Origin: Caryophanales bacterium UBA2298
Lineage (GTDB): Bacteria; Bacillota_I; Bacilli_A; Izemoplasmatales; Hujiaoplasmataceae
DNA: 38,102 nucleotides
Direction of reading: 5' to 3'
Assembly: GCA_002345425.1 (NCBI GenBank)
Contig: DDWA01000003.1
Location: forward strand, 12,861-50,962
Below are positions 1 to 9,448 of this stretch, in pieces. The position numbers and the translations under genes were made by a program. The stretch's first letter is position 1. Each line of letters starts with the position of its first letter. The notes under the pieces are model-generated. The model was not told where the DNA came from. It worked only from the letters and a program-made list of their open reading frames with translations, and did not search any database.

Positions 1-53
1 TCATCAACTTAGGTTTTGATGATGACGATCTTCCTGATTTCATCAACTTGTAA
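1..53 (+). CDS. C-terminal end of an unidentified protein (partial)
   Basis: An open frame enters from the left edge (codons from position 3) and ends at TAA 51-53, giving the tail INLGFDDDDLPDFINL. The acidic DDDDLP stretch resembles acidic C-terminal tails, but it does not end in the DDDLPF of single-stranded-DNA-binding proteins. A strong hairpin terminator lies about 120 bases downstream on the same strand, which supports a plus-strand gene ending here. Sixteen codons are too few to name the product. Confidence 0.35.
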   Translation, partial: INLGFDDDDLPDFINL

Positions 54-487
54 TATTAAAATTTATAAAATATTAATAAATTTAAGTTAAAAAACTTAAT
101 AATATTGTCATTTAATTTGAAATGATAATTTTGTTTATGGTGTAAAAAAGATTTCTCATTCACATATAATTTTCTAAAAAAGATAAAGACAAAATTCTTT
201 ATCTTTTTTAAAACTTTTATGAAGCAATATTATAATATTTCAATACTTAGCTATTTTAGTATAACATTTTATAAAGAATTTTTATTAGTTCTATTTGAAA
301 TATACTACATAAGTCATTAATTTGCTAGTAATAATCGAATTTATACATAGTAATTAACTATATTATAGATAACTATCACCAATTCTCTCATAAATGAGTG
401 ATTTTTCTTTACTTTTTTGTGATATGTGCTAAACTTAATTGTTTGCTTGTTTTTAACAACAAACAAGTAAGATAAGGGAATGATAAA
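54..487. other. Intergenic region upstream of typA
   Basis: I find no gene. It holds the terminator at 176-209 and, just before typA, a small inverted repeat (CTTGTTT at 446-452, AAACAAG at 461-467) 20 bases before the start codon, which could fold in the typA leader. A weak promoter is possible at TTTACT 408-413 with TAAACT 430-435 (16-base spacing). The ribosome binding site AAGGGA at 474-479 sits 8 bases before the typA ATG. Confidence 0.4.
176..209 (+). terminator. Rho-independent terminator, possibly bidirectional
   Basis: Perfect 14-bp stem (176-189 with 196-209) around a 6-base loop. The left arm begins with six A and the right arm ends with six T, so it can work in either direction. 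It most simply ends transcription of the gene finishing at position 53. Confidence 0.75.
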
Positions 488-2320
488 ATGAGAAATAAAA
501 ATATTATTAATGTTGGAGTTATCGCTCACGTTGATGCAGGAAAATCCACATTAGTTGATGCTTTGTTAAGACAAAGTGGTGTCTTTCATGAAAATGAAAT
601 TATGATTGAACAAATTATGGACAACAATGATATTGAAAGAGAAAGAGGAATCACAATATATTCGAAGAATTGTGCGATTGAACACAAGGGAACGAAAATC
701 AATATTGTCGATACTCCAGGGCATGCCGATTTCTCTAGTGAAGTTGAACGTATTATGAATACAGTAGATACAGTAATTCTACTTGTTGATAGCAGTGAAG
801 GACCGATGCCACAGACTAAAGTTGTCTTGAAAAAATCATTAGAAATTGGTTTAAGACCAATAGTCTTTATTAATAAAATCGATAAAAAAGATGAAAGAGC
901 TATCGAAGTAGTCGATATGTGTTTTGACTTATTCGTCGAATTGGGAGCCAATGACAAACAATTAGACTTTCCAATAGTTTATGGAGTTGCTAGAGATGGA
1001 ATCGCTATGAAAAATATCAATGATGATAGTGAAAATCTTGAGCCTTTATTTGAATGCCTATTAAACCATGTTGAACCTTACCCTGATAATTCAGAAGAAC
1101 CATTAAAGCTTCAAGTTTCTTCTTTAGCTTATGATGATTATTTAGGTCGGTTAGGAATTGGTAGAGTTACACGTGGAAGTATCATTAGTGGAAAAACTTA
1201 TAAACTCAGTAAAAGGGATAAAAGCGTCGTTACTGTTAAAGTAACAAAATTATTTGTAAATGAAGGCTTAAGTAAAGTGGAAAAACCTGTTGCTTATGCT
1301 GGAGACATAGTTATTTTCAGCGGTATTTCACATATATCAATTGGCGAAACTTTGTGTGACGAATTCAATGTTGAACCAATGCCTATGATTACTATAGAAA
1401 AACCAACTCTGTCTATGAATATTTTAGTTAATGATTCGCCATTTGTGGGTCAAAGCGGTAAACTTGTCACATCAAGACAAATTAGAGCGAGACTAATGAA
1501 AGAGTTAGAAACTAACGTCGGCCTTGAAGTTGAGGAATTAGAAAATCTTGAAGGTTACAAAGTTAATGGTAGAGGAGAATTACATCTTTCAATCCTTTTG
1601 GAAAGTATGCGTAGAGAAGGTTTTGAGTTAAGCGTTTCAAAACCTGAAGTTATTATTAGAGAAATTAATGGTGTGCCTCATGAAGTATTCGAAAAAGTTA
1701 TTGTAAACATTCCAAATGAATATGTTGGTAGCATTATCCCCCAATTTAATTCTAGAAAAGGTGTTATGCATACAATGACTACTGAAAATGGTTATACTAC
1801 CCTTGAATATATTATCCCTACAAGAGGTTTAATTGGTTATCGAAGTGAATTTATCAATACTACAAGGGGCCAAGGCACTATAGTAAAATCTTTTGATTCA
1901 TACAAACCTTATGCTGGTGAAATAGAAAGTCGTAGAAATGGTGTTTTTATCGCTAAAGAGCGAGGAAAAACTATGGCTTACAGTTTGTTTAATCTTTCCG
2001 AAAGAGGGAGAATGATTGTTGATCCCAGCGTTGAAGTTTATGAAGGAATGATTGTCGGTTTTAATTCACGAAGTAATGATTTAGTTGTTAATCCTTGTAA
2101 GAATAAACATTTAACTAATACTAGATCAAGCAGTTCTGATGAAGCGGTAAAGTTGCTTGATCCACTGAAATTTACGATGGAGGAAGCTTTAGAACTTATA
2201 GAAAGTGATGAGTTAGTTGAAATTACTCCTACTGATATAAGATTAAGAAAGAAAATTCTTAACGAGAATGATCGTAGAAGATTTTATCGTTCTAACAATA
2301 ATCTTGAAAATTCAATTTAG
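488..2320 (+). CDS. typA: Ribosome-associated GTPase TypA/BipA
   Basis: Translational GTPase of the EF-G/LepA class that binds the 70S ribosome and helps 50S assembly and stress or cold adaptation. The 610 residues match the usual family length. The P-loop AHVDAGKST lies at residues 13-21, followed by the switch I motif RERGIT, the G3 motif DTPGHADF and the G4 motif NKID. Domains II, III and V and the TypA-specific C-terminal region follow, with the typical stretch PTRGLIGYRSEF. The ATG at 488 has AAGGGA 8 bases upstream. The gene ends in a functional TAG followed directly by a hairpin terminator, so it is probably monocistronic. Confidence 0.96.
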   Translation: MRNKNIINVGVIAHVDAGKSTLVDALLRQSGVFHENEIMIEQIMDNNDIERERGITIYSKNCAIEHKGTKINIVDTPGHADFSSEVERIMNTVDTVILLVDSSEGPMPQTKVVLKKSLEIGLRPIVFINKIDKKDERAIEVVDMCFDLFVELGANDKQLDFPIVYGVARDGIAMKNINDDSENLEPLFECLLNHVEPYPDNSEEPLKLQVSSLAYDDYLGRLGIGRVTRGSIISGKTYKLSKRDKSVVTVKVTKLFVNEGLSKVEKPVAYAGDIVIFSGISHISIGETLCDEFNVEPMPMITIEKPTLSMNILVNDSPFVGQSGKLVTSRQIRARLMKELETNVGLEVEELENLEGYKVNGRGELHLSILLESMRREGFELSVSKPEVIIREINGVPHEVFEKVIVNIPNEYVGSIIPQFNSRKGVMHTMTTENGYTTLEYIIPTRGLIGYRSEFINTTRGQGTIVKSFDSYKPYAGEIESRRNGVFIAKERGKTMAYSLFNLSERGRMIVDPSVEVYEGMIVGFNSRSNDLVVNPCKNKHLTNTRSSSSDEAVKLLDPLKFTMEEALELIESDELVEITPTDIRLRKKILNENDRRRFYRSNNNLENSI

Positions 2321-2325
2321 ATTAT

Positions 2326-2375
2326 AAAAAAATGCTATTTAACACATAATTAATGTGAAATAACTAGCATTTTTA
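2326..2375 (+). terminator. Terminator of typA
   Basis: A hairpin begins 6 bases after the typA stop: the arm AAATGCTA pairs with TAGCATTT, continuing inward through TTT/AAA and CACAT/ATGTG with small bulges. It ends in a T-rich tail at 2370-2380. It also faces the converging lipoprotein pseudogene and may serve both. Confidence 0.75.
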
Positions 2376-3222
2376 TTTTAGGTCAGTTTCTATAAATTTA
2401 CGCAATAATTCTAAGTTTAGGAAGCAAATATTGCCAGTCTGATGACAAAAGATAAATAATGTAACTGTTATTATTAACCCAAACTTTTAAAGAAGAGCTA
2501 GTAAAATCAAAAGTTGTGCTATCAACAATTGTTGGTACATTGCCCTCCATGTAAACATCAGTTAAGTTAGTGCAATCATTAAATGCGCATCCCCCAATAT
2601 AAGACACTGATAGAGAAATTAAAATTTCAGATAAATATGTACAGTAGCTAAATGCATTACCTCCTATTATCTTTAGATTTTTGCTTAATGTTACTGATGC
2701 TAGATTACTACAGCCACTAAAAGCGTTGCCTTCAATTATTTTTACTGTATCTGGAATTGTGAAACTAGTTAAACTTGCACATCCATTAAAAGCATAACTG
2801 TGAATTTTATAATATTTTCTGGAAAACTTACCGAACTCAAACTAGTACATCCCCAAAATGTTCCGTATGGAATTTCTGTAATTGGAGCATTAATTATAGC
2901 TGTTGTCAAATGACTACAACCAAATAAAACTAAAACACCAAAATAATCAACTGATATCGGAATATTGATGCTAACTAAACTCGTACAATTATAAAAAGCT
3001 CTATCTCCAAGATAGATTAAAATAGAGGGCATATTGATTCCTAACAAGTTTGCTTGATTAGCAAAGGATTTGTCAGCAATCCCTATGGTATCAGTTGTTA
3101 ATTCTGCAACATATGAATCTAGTATATATGGCAGAATAGAAATGTAGGAATATGGCGGTAAAAAATGTAGGTAAAAGATACAAGGAAAGAAGACTATATT
3201 TAGTACTAAAGAAAGGTTTTAA

Positions 3223-3264
3223 GGTTTTGTGGGAACGAAGTGAAACGGAGTTATCCACAAAACC
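3223..3264. repeat. Inverted repeat inside the IS21 remnant
   Basis: GGTTTTGTGG (3223-3232) and CCACAAAACC (3255-3264) form a perfect 10-bp stem around a 22-base loop, upstream of the istA promoter. It may be part of the transposase-binding or leader structure of the element. Confidence 0.5.
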
Positions 3265-3288
3265 AAAATGAAGCCCGATGAAAAACCA

Positions 3289-3318
3289 TTAAACTACATT
3301 CTATTTTTTTGATATAAT
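3289..3318 (+). promoter_or_regulatory. Probable istA promoter
   Basis: TATAAT at 3313-3318 with TTAAAC at 3289-3294 (18-base spacing), 32 bases before the istA start codon. Confidence 0.45.
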
Positions 3319-3349
3319 CTAATCAATCAAATGATTGGAGGATATCAGA

Positions 3350-3658
3350 ATGAGAAAGGACATCAAAGAGTATATGAGTATAATCAAGAAAGAAGGAATC
3401 AAACCGAATTTCAGTCGGATCGCAAGAAGGTTCCACTGCGATTACCGGACAGCCAAGAAATATTACGAACAAGATCCAATTGAAGAGAAGGAGAAACCAA
3501 AGCGGGAATCGAAACTAGACGAATACAGAGAAATAATCAAAGAGAAACTGGAATACGAAGCTCCGGCCAGTGAGATTCTGAGATTCATACAGAAACAGGG
3601 ATATACGGGTAAATACACCATATTAAGGGAATACTGCAAAGAACTAGGGAGATTATAA
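3350..3658 (+). pseudogene. istA: Truncated IS21-family transposase IstA (N-terminal part)
   Basis: Only the N-terminal 102 residues of a protein normally around 400-500 residues long. The visible part is the helix-turn-helix DNA-binding region: IARRFHCDYRTAKKYY (about residues 23-38), then a linker rich in Lys and Glu, and ILRFIQKQGYTGKYTILREY, the classic IstA stretch just before the catalytic region. The DDE catalytic core is absent, so it cannot transpose. The ATG at 3350 follows GGAGG by 8 bases and is preferred over the upstream TTG at 3335. The frame leaves the IstA pattern at about ELGRL and stops at TAA, where the deletion joins host sequence. Confidence 0.82.
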
Positions 3659-4970
3659 CTGTTTATCGTGTAACAATCATAGAAACTGTATTCTCCAATT
3701 GCAAAAAGCTAGTTAGGCATGACTATCTCTGTAAGGTAATTCGCCTTATAAAAGGCATAATCGGGTATTCCTACTGTTCCATCACTGACTATAACGGTTC
3801 TTAAAGAAGTAGGAATCACATTTATTTGATCATATGAGTAAACTACAAAGAAGAATAAGCGATGTTAGTCTTAAACATTTATAGAAAGCACCGATTTCAA
3901 CTGATTTTAAACCTGAACTAAAAGTAATTTCTCTTAAGTTGAAATTATTGTAAAAAGCATAATCGCCAATATACAGAAGACTACTAGGAAGTGTAACAAT
4001 TTCTAAATTACCATTATTTATAAATGCTTCTTTTGCAATACCTATAACCGGTTTGCCTTTAACGGTTTCAGAAATTATCAAATGATTTGTATTAATATAC
4101 ATTCCAGTAATAATGATTCCTTCCATCTCCTCGATATAGGTAAAATTATAAACTATTTCTTCCTAGTGAGCAGAAAGGGTCAAATTTCCTTTTACTAATG
4201 AAGTAGAATAAAACTGTTGATCTTCAACATCATTGCCTAAAAACCATCCTAAGAATATGTAACCCTTTTTAGAAGGGATTGGTAATGATATCTGAGAATT
4301 AATTATTATACCTTCAACAGGTGCACAATCGTTACCCCCATTTGTTTCAAAGTCTACACTATATAATACAGGACTGTAAAGTGCATGAACAGTCAAATCG
4401 TTTGTTATAAAATCAAAAGCTATATCCCAACCTTTGAATACATAACCCTCTCTCACAGGAATATTAGGTGCATTAGCACTTTCACCGTGTAATACAAATT
4501 GGACATTGGTAATGTAATTATTATAGTCTTTGAAGGTCACGCGGTAAACATTTAAATTTCTTAAAGTTATTGTTAATTCTACCGCAAACTCTTGATAATT
4601 ATCCAAAACAGTATGTGCCCCTACTTGACCTAACAAATCTAAATCTGCAGTAGAAAAATACTTTGATGACAAGGGTATTATAGATGTTGAATCATCACTA
4701 AATAAAAGTTCAATATCAATTTCACTCAAATCAAGATCAAAAACATCATAATAAGTTTCTAAGCTTGTTTCATCAATTTCTATCTCAATCAATTTTTTCT
4801 CAGTCGTAGTTTGGTTTTTCGTTGTAGTTTCGGTAGTTAATTCTTCTGTGGTTGTGACGATTGTTATATTGTTATTACAACCAAAAAGAGATAAGAGCAA
4901 GATAAAACTAAATACCAAAATAATTTTTAATAGAAATTTATACCTCATAATAAATCACTCCTTTTTAAAA

Positions 4971-5011
4971 AAATATAGGGCAACAAGATTTCATAAAAAT
5001 CCCGTTGCCCT
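4971..5011 (-). terminator. Terminator of the glucanase operon
   Basis: AGGGCAAC (4977-4984) pairs with GTTGCCCT (5004-5011), extended inward by GATTT/AAATC with a bulge. Read on the minus strand it ends in ATATTTTTTT, so it should stop transcription coming from the glucanase gene before the lipoprotein pseudogene. A T-run on the other side also allows plus-strand use. Confidence 0.8.
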
Positions 5012-5098
5012 TTTTGGCAATTACATATCTAACATAAATTCATATTACTCTTAAAAGATTAATATTTCAATAGGAGAAATTAAAATACTATTGTCTAA

Positions 5099-7870
5099 TT
5101 ATAACAAGACCTTAGTAAAACTTAACGCTTCAACAACTTTAGTTGTGAACAGTCCTTGATTATCATAAAAGTAAATTGTTTTTTCTTCGTTGCTTGCATT
5201 CCAAATCATTACGTAAACATTACCTAAATCATCTTCATAGACGGTTGAGGATACGCCAATTTCAATTTTCATCCAAATATCACTATTACGTCTACCTAAA
5301 GAATCAAGAGCGTGTAGCATCCAATATGTACCGACTAATTCCGCAGGATAATCGTCATTTAAAATCAAACTTGAATCAAATTCATTGATTGCTATAAAAG
5401 GATTTACAATCGCCTGTATTGCCCACATATTGCTAAACCAAGTATCGATTTCTCCGCCTTTAGCTTCAAGATAAGTTGCATAAATCGCACTGAATTTTTG
5501 ATAATCAGCATCATTTAATGCATAGTTAGTTAAATATTCTCCAGTCGGTAACCATTGAATTCCATAGATGAATGTCGGATTTGCGCCAAACCAAGTCGCA
5601 TAATCATGTTTACCGCCCCAGATCATACCGGCTACATCAACATAATCACCAAAAGCTGGATCCCAATTTTCTTCATCATAGTCAAACCAATATTCTTTAA
5701 CTGCACTAATCTCGGTAACAAAACCGTAAATTGCCGCTTCCATTCTATCAACATCATTCGTAGCTAAAGCCCAAAGATATCCTGCGTTCCACGAATTAAG
5801 CGCCTCGCTTGTTGATTCTAAATTATTACCTTCTGCGAATGTTCCAAATCCATGCGCCCAAGTATGTCCTGCCCAAGGATCAAAGTTTCTTAAATAAGCA
5901 AATTCTGAATCATTTTTATATGGATACATGTAATCATCCAGCAACAATTCAACAATCGTTCCATAATCATCTTTAAAGGTCTCATCATACATTGCTAATA
6001 CGGCCGATGCATGAATTAAATAACCATGAGTAAATGAATGATCACTCAATGAACTAGCTGTTCCAAAATCATCGTTTGAATAATACACACTTCCCCAAGC
6101 ATTATTGTAATAAAGATATTTTTCATCTGAAACACCGCTATAGGTATACCAATTAGATAAAAGGTTTCTTAATTTTAAGATAAAAGACTGTTTTAATACT
6201 TCTTCGTTTAATTGATCCGCAGCTATTAATCCTTGAGTTAAAGGATAAAGTGCTTTAGAATTCCAATAAGGACCTTCATCATTATAAAAATTTCCTAAAT
6301 CTTCAATTTCTGTCCTTGAATCTAAATCTTCTAAATAAGTCTTAGTTTGTGTTGCTGAAAACTCGTTATTTTCTGGAAGAGTAAATCCTGGTAAAAGACC
6401 ATTAAATGACAATTGGGTCTGAAAATAATCTCCTTCCATAACCCTCAAAGTTCCTCTGACGGTCCGATAATTATATTCTGTTAAAACAACGTCGCTGTTT
6501 TTATAATGATGTGGCATTAAAGCTAAAAGCGCCTTATTTGAAACATCATTTTTTAACTGTTGCGTCGCTGATATATAATCTGTATAAACCAAACTTTGTT
6601 TATAATCGATTTTATAATTTATAGCGATTTTTGTAATCAATGTATAGCCGTGATTATGATAGAATTGAGCTTCAGATAGATCATTGATTGCTGCTACTGA
6701 TATATAATTTCCATCTCCTAAAGCCATTGAAACAACATTAGAAGAAATATTAAAAGTAGAATTGTTTGGGACATTTATTAAATAATACTTATCTGTATAT
6801 TGTGGTTGTCCAACATTTGCCGGCGGTGAAGTGTCATAGCCAGAATGTCTTTGAACCATTTTAACTATAAGTGCATTGCCACTATAAACATTATTTGTTA
6901 TTTGACTTCCATCAATGTCATAATACTCAATTAAGACACTTGAATCAATAGTCATCTTTAAAGCGTTTTTATTAGCCGTTTCAGCAAAAACATAAGGTGA
7001 CCCTTGAACAAGCGTCACAACCATTTCGTCTTCACCATCAAGACTATTCTTCATAGCAACTTTAACAAAAGAATCTGAATAATCTATTACTTCAGTCACA
7101 TAACCCAGGTTTAAATCGCTAGATTTCAAGTAAGTATCTTTCAAAGCTATCGGAAACTGAGCGATTGTTTGGTATCCATTAGGATTCCGATATTGAACAA
7201 AACCATCCAATGGGTTGGTTATTTCTAACCCTTCATTATAAAAAGCAGTTCGTAAAGGATTGATATAAATGCCATTTCCTCCTCCATAATTAGCCGCTAA
7301 TAAACTAGTCCACCATCCACTTGATGGTATAGCATAATCTAAGAGGTTATCTTTGATATATCCCGGATTCATTGGGTGAGCAATACTTGAATCTGTACCT
7401 GTAAAATATGATCCATCGCCCATAACAATATTTCCATTTAATCCTGCAGGGCGAGATCCTTCAGGAGAAATATAATTGCCCTCGATCACTGATACAGTAA
7501 TCGTTTTTGAAAAACTATCATTATTGTAATTTAGCTCATAAGTCAGTTCGTATTCCCCAATAGTACCATAATCAACTGAGCCGGATATTTTTATAAAAGA
7601 TGAAATATCAACTCCATAGATGGAATCAGCCACTACATCCATTATAGGGTTAAAATAATGATCTACTATTACCTCTTTATCGTCAATGCCTAACACATTA
7701 TTTATTTCGTCATCTGCTTGAGTTGTGGAACTTATGGTTGAAGAGTTTTCAGTTGTAGTGACATTTGTTGTAGAACTATTATTAGTTAATAGCGTTGTTA
7801 CTTGAGTATTGGTACAGCTAATTAAAAATAGGGTTAAAACAAATAATCCGATTATCAGGAGTTTTTTCAT
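5099..7870 (-). CDS. Secreted endo-1,3-beta-glucanase lipoprotein, glycoside hydrolase family 81
   Basis: Likely cuts beta-1,3-glucans such as laminarin or callose outside the cell. A signal peptide with lipobox LISC (Cys19) anchors it to the membrane; a Ser/Thr-rich linker spans about 20-52; an Ig-like domain of the DUF5011 type (GTIGEYELTY) spans about 57-131; the GH81 fold covers about 140-880. Catalytic-region motifs match the family: SDHSFTHGY (Asp610, expected acid), RNFDPWAGHTWAHG, and EGNNLESTSEALN with Glu685 and Glu689, where the base is expected. The 923-residue length is normal for a GH81 with an added domain. It is last in an apparent minus-strand operon, 26 bases after the epimerase-like gene, and is followed by a strong terminator. 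Substrate is inferred from family; residues were matched from memory, not by alignment. Confidence 0.87.
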   Translation of the reverse strand: MKKLLIIGLFVLTLFLISCTNTQVTTLLTNNSSTTNVTTTENSSTISSTTQADDEINNVLGIDDKEVIVDHYFNPIMDVVADSIYGVDISSFIKISGSVDYGTIGEYELTYELNYNNDSFSKTITVSVIEGNYISPEGSRPAGLNGNIVMGDGSYFTGTDSSIAHPMNPGYIKDNLLDYAIPSSGWWTSLLAANYGGGNGIYINPLRTAFYNEGLEITNPLDGFVQYRNPNGYQTIAQFPIALKDTYLKSSDLNLGYVTEVIDYSDSFVKVAMKNSLDGEDEMVVTLVQGSPYVFAETANKNALKMTIDSSVLIEYYDIDGSQITNNVYSGNALIVKMVQRHSGYDTSPPANVGQPQYTDKYYLINVPNNSTFNISSNVVSMALGDGNYISVAAINDLSEAQFYHNHGYTLITKIAINYKIDYKQSLVYTDYISATQQLKNDVSNKALLALMPHHYKNSDVVLTEYNYRTVRGTLRVMEGDYFQTQLSFNGLLPGFTLPENNEFSATQTKTYLEDLDSRTEIEDLGNFYNDEGPYWNSKALYPLTQGLIAADQLNEEVLKQSFILKLRNLLSNWYTYSGVSDEKYLYYNNAWGSVYYSNDDFGTASSLSDHSFTHGYLIHASAVLAMYDETFKDDYGTIVELLLDDYMYPYKNDSEFAYLRNFDPWAGHTWAHGFGTFAEGNNLESTSEALNSWNAGYLWALATNDVDRMEAAIYGFVTEISAVKEYWFDYDEENWDPAFGDYVDVAGMIWGGKHDYATWFGANPTFIYGIQWLPTGEYLTNYALNDADYQKFSAIYATYLEAKGGEIDTWFSNMWAIQAIVNPFIAINEFDSSLILNDDYPAELVGTYWMLHALDSLGRRNSDIWMKIEIGVSSTVYEDDLGNVYVMIWNASNEEKTIYFYDNQGLFTTKVVEALSFTKVLL

Positions 7871-7896
7871 AATATTTATATGCTTATCCTTTCTTA

Positions 7897-8886
7897 TTAA
7901 AATTTATTTTGATAAAGTTTAATAGTTTCGTCATATAAATTTTCAAAGTCTTTGCTAATTCTTTGTAATTTTACATTTTCTTCATAATACTTAACAACAT
8001 CTTCAACAACATCTTCATAGCCAATTTTCGATGTGTATTCTTTACTGATAGATTTTATTTTAGAATTATCAAAAATCGCGCTCCATGACTTATCGCCTAA
8101 AAGCGGGCCTTCCATCTCTGGCATATGTTTGATGATAAAGTCTGTAGGAATATGAATGATATTAGCTTTTACCCCTAATGCTTTAGCTAAAATATTTGTT
8201 AATTGCTCCCAAGTATATAATTTTGCTCCGGTTATATGAAATACTTCATTATAAGCTTGTTTATTTCCGATTAGATATACAAAACTGTTCGCAAAATCAG
8301 AAGCGTGTGTGATGGTCCAAACGCTTGTTCCATCACCCGGAATAATAATTGGTAATCCATCAATCAATCTTTTAATGTGAGCATACTCGAATTGCCATCT
8401 AGACATAATAGCCATAATCATTCTATTATCATATGTATGAGATGGTCTAACGATGGTAACATTTAAATCATTAACTTTATTTAAATATTCTTCGCAAGCA
8501 ATTTTGTTTCTACTATAATCCCAGTAAGGATTTAATAAAGGTGTTTTCTCAGTAAACGGATAATCTTCTACAGGCTTATGATATGCACTAGCGCTACTTA
8601 TAAAAATGTATTGATCTGTTTTTCCCTTAAATAACCGAACATCACGTTCTACATGTTCTTTGGTAAAAGCTACGAATTGAATTACACTATCAAAATATTT
8701 ATCACTTAATAATTTCTTAGTTTCTTCTTCATCATTAATATTCCCAACAATTAATTTGACGCCATTAGGCATTGAGTCATTATGACTTCCGCGGTTCATG
8801 ACAGTTACATTCATCTTCATTTCCAAACATTTGCTCACGACATAAGTGCTGATGGTACCAGTACCACCGATAATTAAAATTTTCAT
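7897..8886 (-). CDS. NAD(P)-dependent epimerase/dehydratase-like protein (extended SDR)
   Basis: A Rossmann-fold protein of 329 residues. The glycine motif IGGTGTIST at about residues 6-14 binds the dinucleotide; the active-site pair appears as YSRNK (Tyr and Lys four apart) near residue 128, preceded by SSASAY. It resembles the atypical SDR branch that includes plastid CSP41 and bacterial sugar-nucleotide epimerases, including the mid-protein run IIIPGDGTSVWTITHASDFA. Substrate is unknown. It lies 27 bases after the SOUL gene and 26 before the glucanase, so all are probably co-transcribed. It may act on nucleotide sugars, but nothing in the sequence fixes that. Confidence 0.82.
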   Translation of the reverse strand: MKILIIGGTGTISTYVVSKCLEMKMNVTVMNRGSHNDSMPNGVKLIVGNINDEEETKKLLSDKYFDSVIQFVAFTKEHVERDVRLFKGKTDQYIFISSASAYHKPVEDYPFTEKTPLLNPYWDYSRNKIACEEYLNKVNDLNVTIVRPSHTYDNRMIMAIMSRWQFEYAHIKRLIDGLPIIIPGDGTSVWTITHASDFANSFVYLIGNKQAYNEVFHITGAKLYTWEQLTNILAKALGVKANIIHIPTDFIIKHMPEMEGPLLGDKSWSAIFDNSKIKSISKEYTSKIGYEDVVEDVVKYYEENVKLQRISKDFENLYDETIKLYQNKF

Positions 8887-8913
8887 ATTTGCCTTCCTTT
8901 ATATATTTTATTA

Positions 8914-9429
8914 TTAAATTTTATAATCTATTTGATACGCAATTTCATTATGGCGAAATATTCCAGGAATGATAGGCGGTTGATAGTGCATGATAATTCT
9001 TGAAGATAGACGAACATAATCATTAAGTTTCATATACTCGAGTAATACTTTATCATGTTTATCAAAATTATCTTTTGTCCAATTGCCACTAAAACGAATG
9101 ACTGCATAGTAAGAGTTCTTAAGTTCATTAATAAAAGCACTCTTTTCAGTTGGCTTAGAAATTGTCTCTTTTGTATATTTTGAAGGTACATAAAATCTAG
9201 TTACCAGTAAATCATCTTCTTGATAAGTAACCACCGGCGATGTCATCGAAATTTTTGCAGATAAATCATTACTTCCAGAAATATATCGAAAAACATCGTT
9301 AAACCTAGAATCTAGAGAAATATTTATCTTTGATTTTGTACTTGCCAGTAAAATATCATTATACTGTCTGATTTCAATCTTCTTATCTTTTTTGATTCTT
9401 TTATACTTAATTGTTTCAAATAAAGCCAT
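8914..9429 (-). CDS. SOUL heme-binding family protein
   Basis: 171 residues covering one SOUL/HBP domain: the early strand IEIRQYND, the helix with RFNDVFRYISGSND, and KISMTSPVV, the most recognisable family block (KI.MT.PV). There is no signal peptide, so it is cytosolic. SOUL proteins bind heme or other tetrapyrroles, though the exact role in bacteria is unclear. It is preceded at 19 bases by the tocopherol-cyclase-family remnant and followed at 27 bases by the epimerase-like gene. The ATG at 9429 has an AAGAGAGTGA ribosome site. Confidence 0.85.
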   Translation of the reverse strand: MALFETIKYKRIKKDKKIEIRQYNDILLASTKSKINISLDSRFNDVFRYISGSNDLSAKISMTSPVVTYQEDDLLVTRFYVPSKYTKETISKPTEKSAFINELKNSYYAVIRFSGNWTKDNFDKHDKVLLEYMKLNDYVRLSSRIIMHYQPPIIPGIFRHNEIAYQIDYKI

Positions 9430-9448
9430 AAAATCACTCTCTTAAAAA

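Larger units (their letters stand above)
3143..3658 (+). mobile_element. IS21-family insertion sequence remnant
   Basis: This block interrupts the leucine-rich-repeat reading frame, which is readable on both sides. The left edge begins TGTAGGAATATGGCGG, with a second TGTAGG copy 22 bases on; a TGT start and repeated internal motifs are typical of IS21-family ends. It carries only the first part of istA; the rest of istA, istB and the right end are missing. Base use differs from the surroundings (more G and C, for example around 3380-3480), consistent with foreign origin. The right boundary (about 3650-3660) is uncertain. Confidence 0.7.
2398..4948 (-). pseudogene. Broken BspA-like leucine-rich-repeat surface lipoprotein
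   Basis: Once one lipoprotein gene of roughly 680 codons, now in pieces. The N-terminal piece (4948-4163) has a signal peptide with lipobox LFGC, a Thr-rich linker, and two Listeria-Bacteroides (flg_new) repeats with GYVFKGW and GYIFLGW. After that come BspA/TpLRR units such as IGDYAFYNN, GIPDYAFYKAN, YLGDRAFYNC and IIEGNAFSGC, ending near 2398. Lesions seen: TAG at 4163-4165 where the repeat needs Trp (AH-stop-EE); a frameshift near 3840; TAG at 3709-3711; an IS21-type remnant at about 3143-3658; and loss of one A in a run at 2805-2808. Frames rejoin exactly across each point, so this is one gene. The start has the ribosome site AAAGGAG 9 bases upstream. The family is used for surface adhesion or binding. 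Confidence 0.88.

Noticed and set aside
1..53. SSB C-terminal tail
   Set aside because: The acidic DDDDLP is followed by DFINL; SSB proteins end at DDDLPF. Too short for a name.
3830..4126. Independent small gene between the two lipoprotein pieces
   Set aside because: Its frame is the direct continuation of the upstream lipoprotein past one TAG, and it ends at a frameshift, so it is part of the pseudogene.
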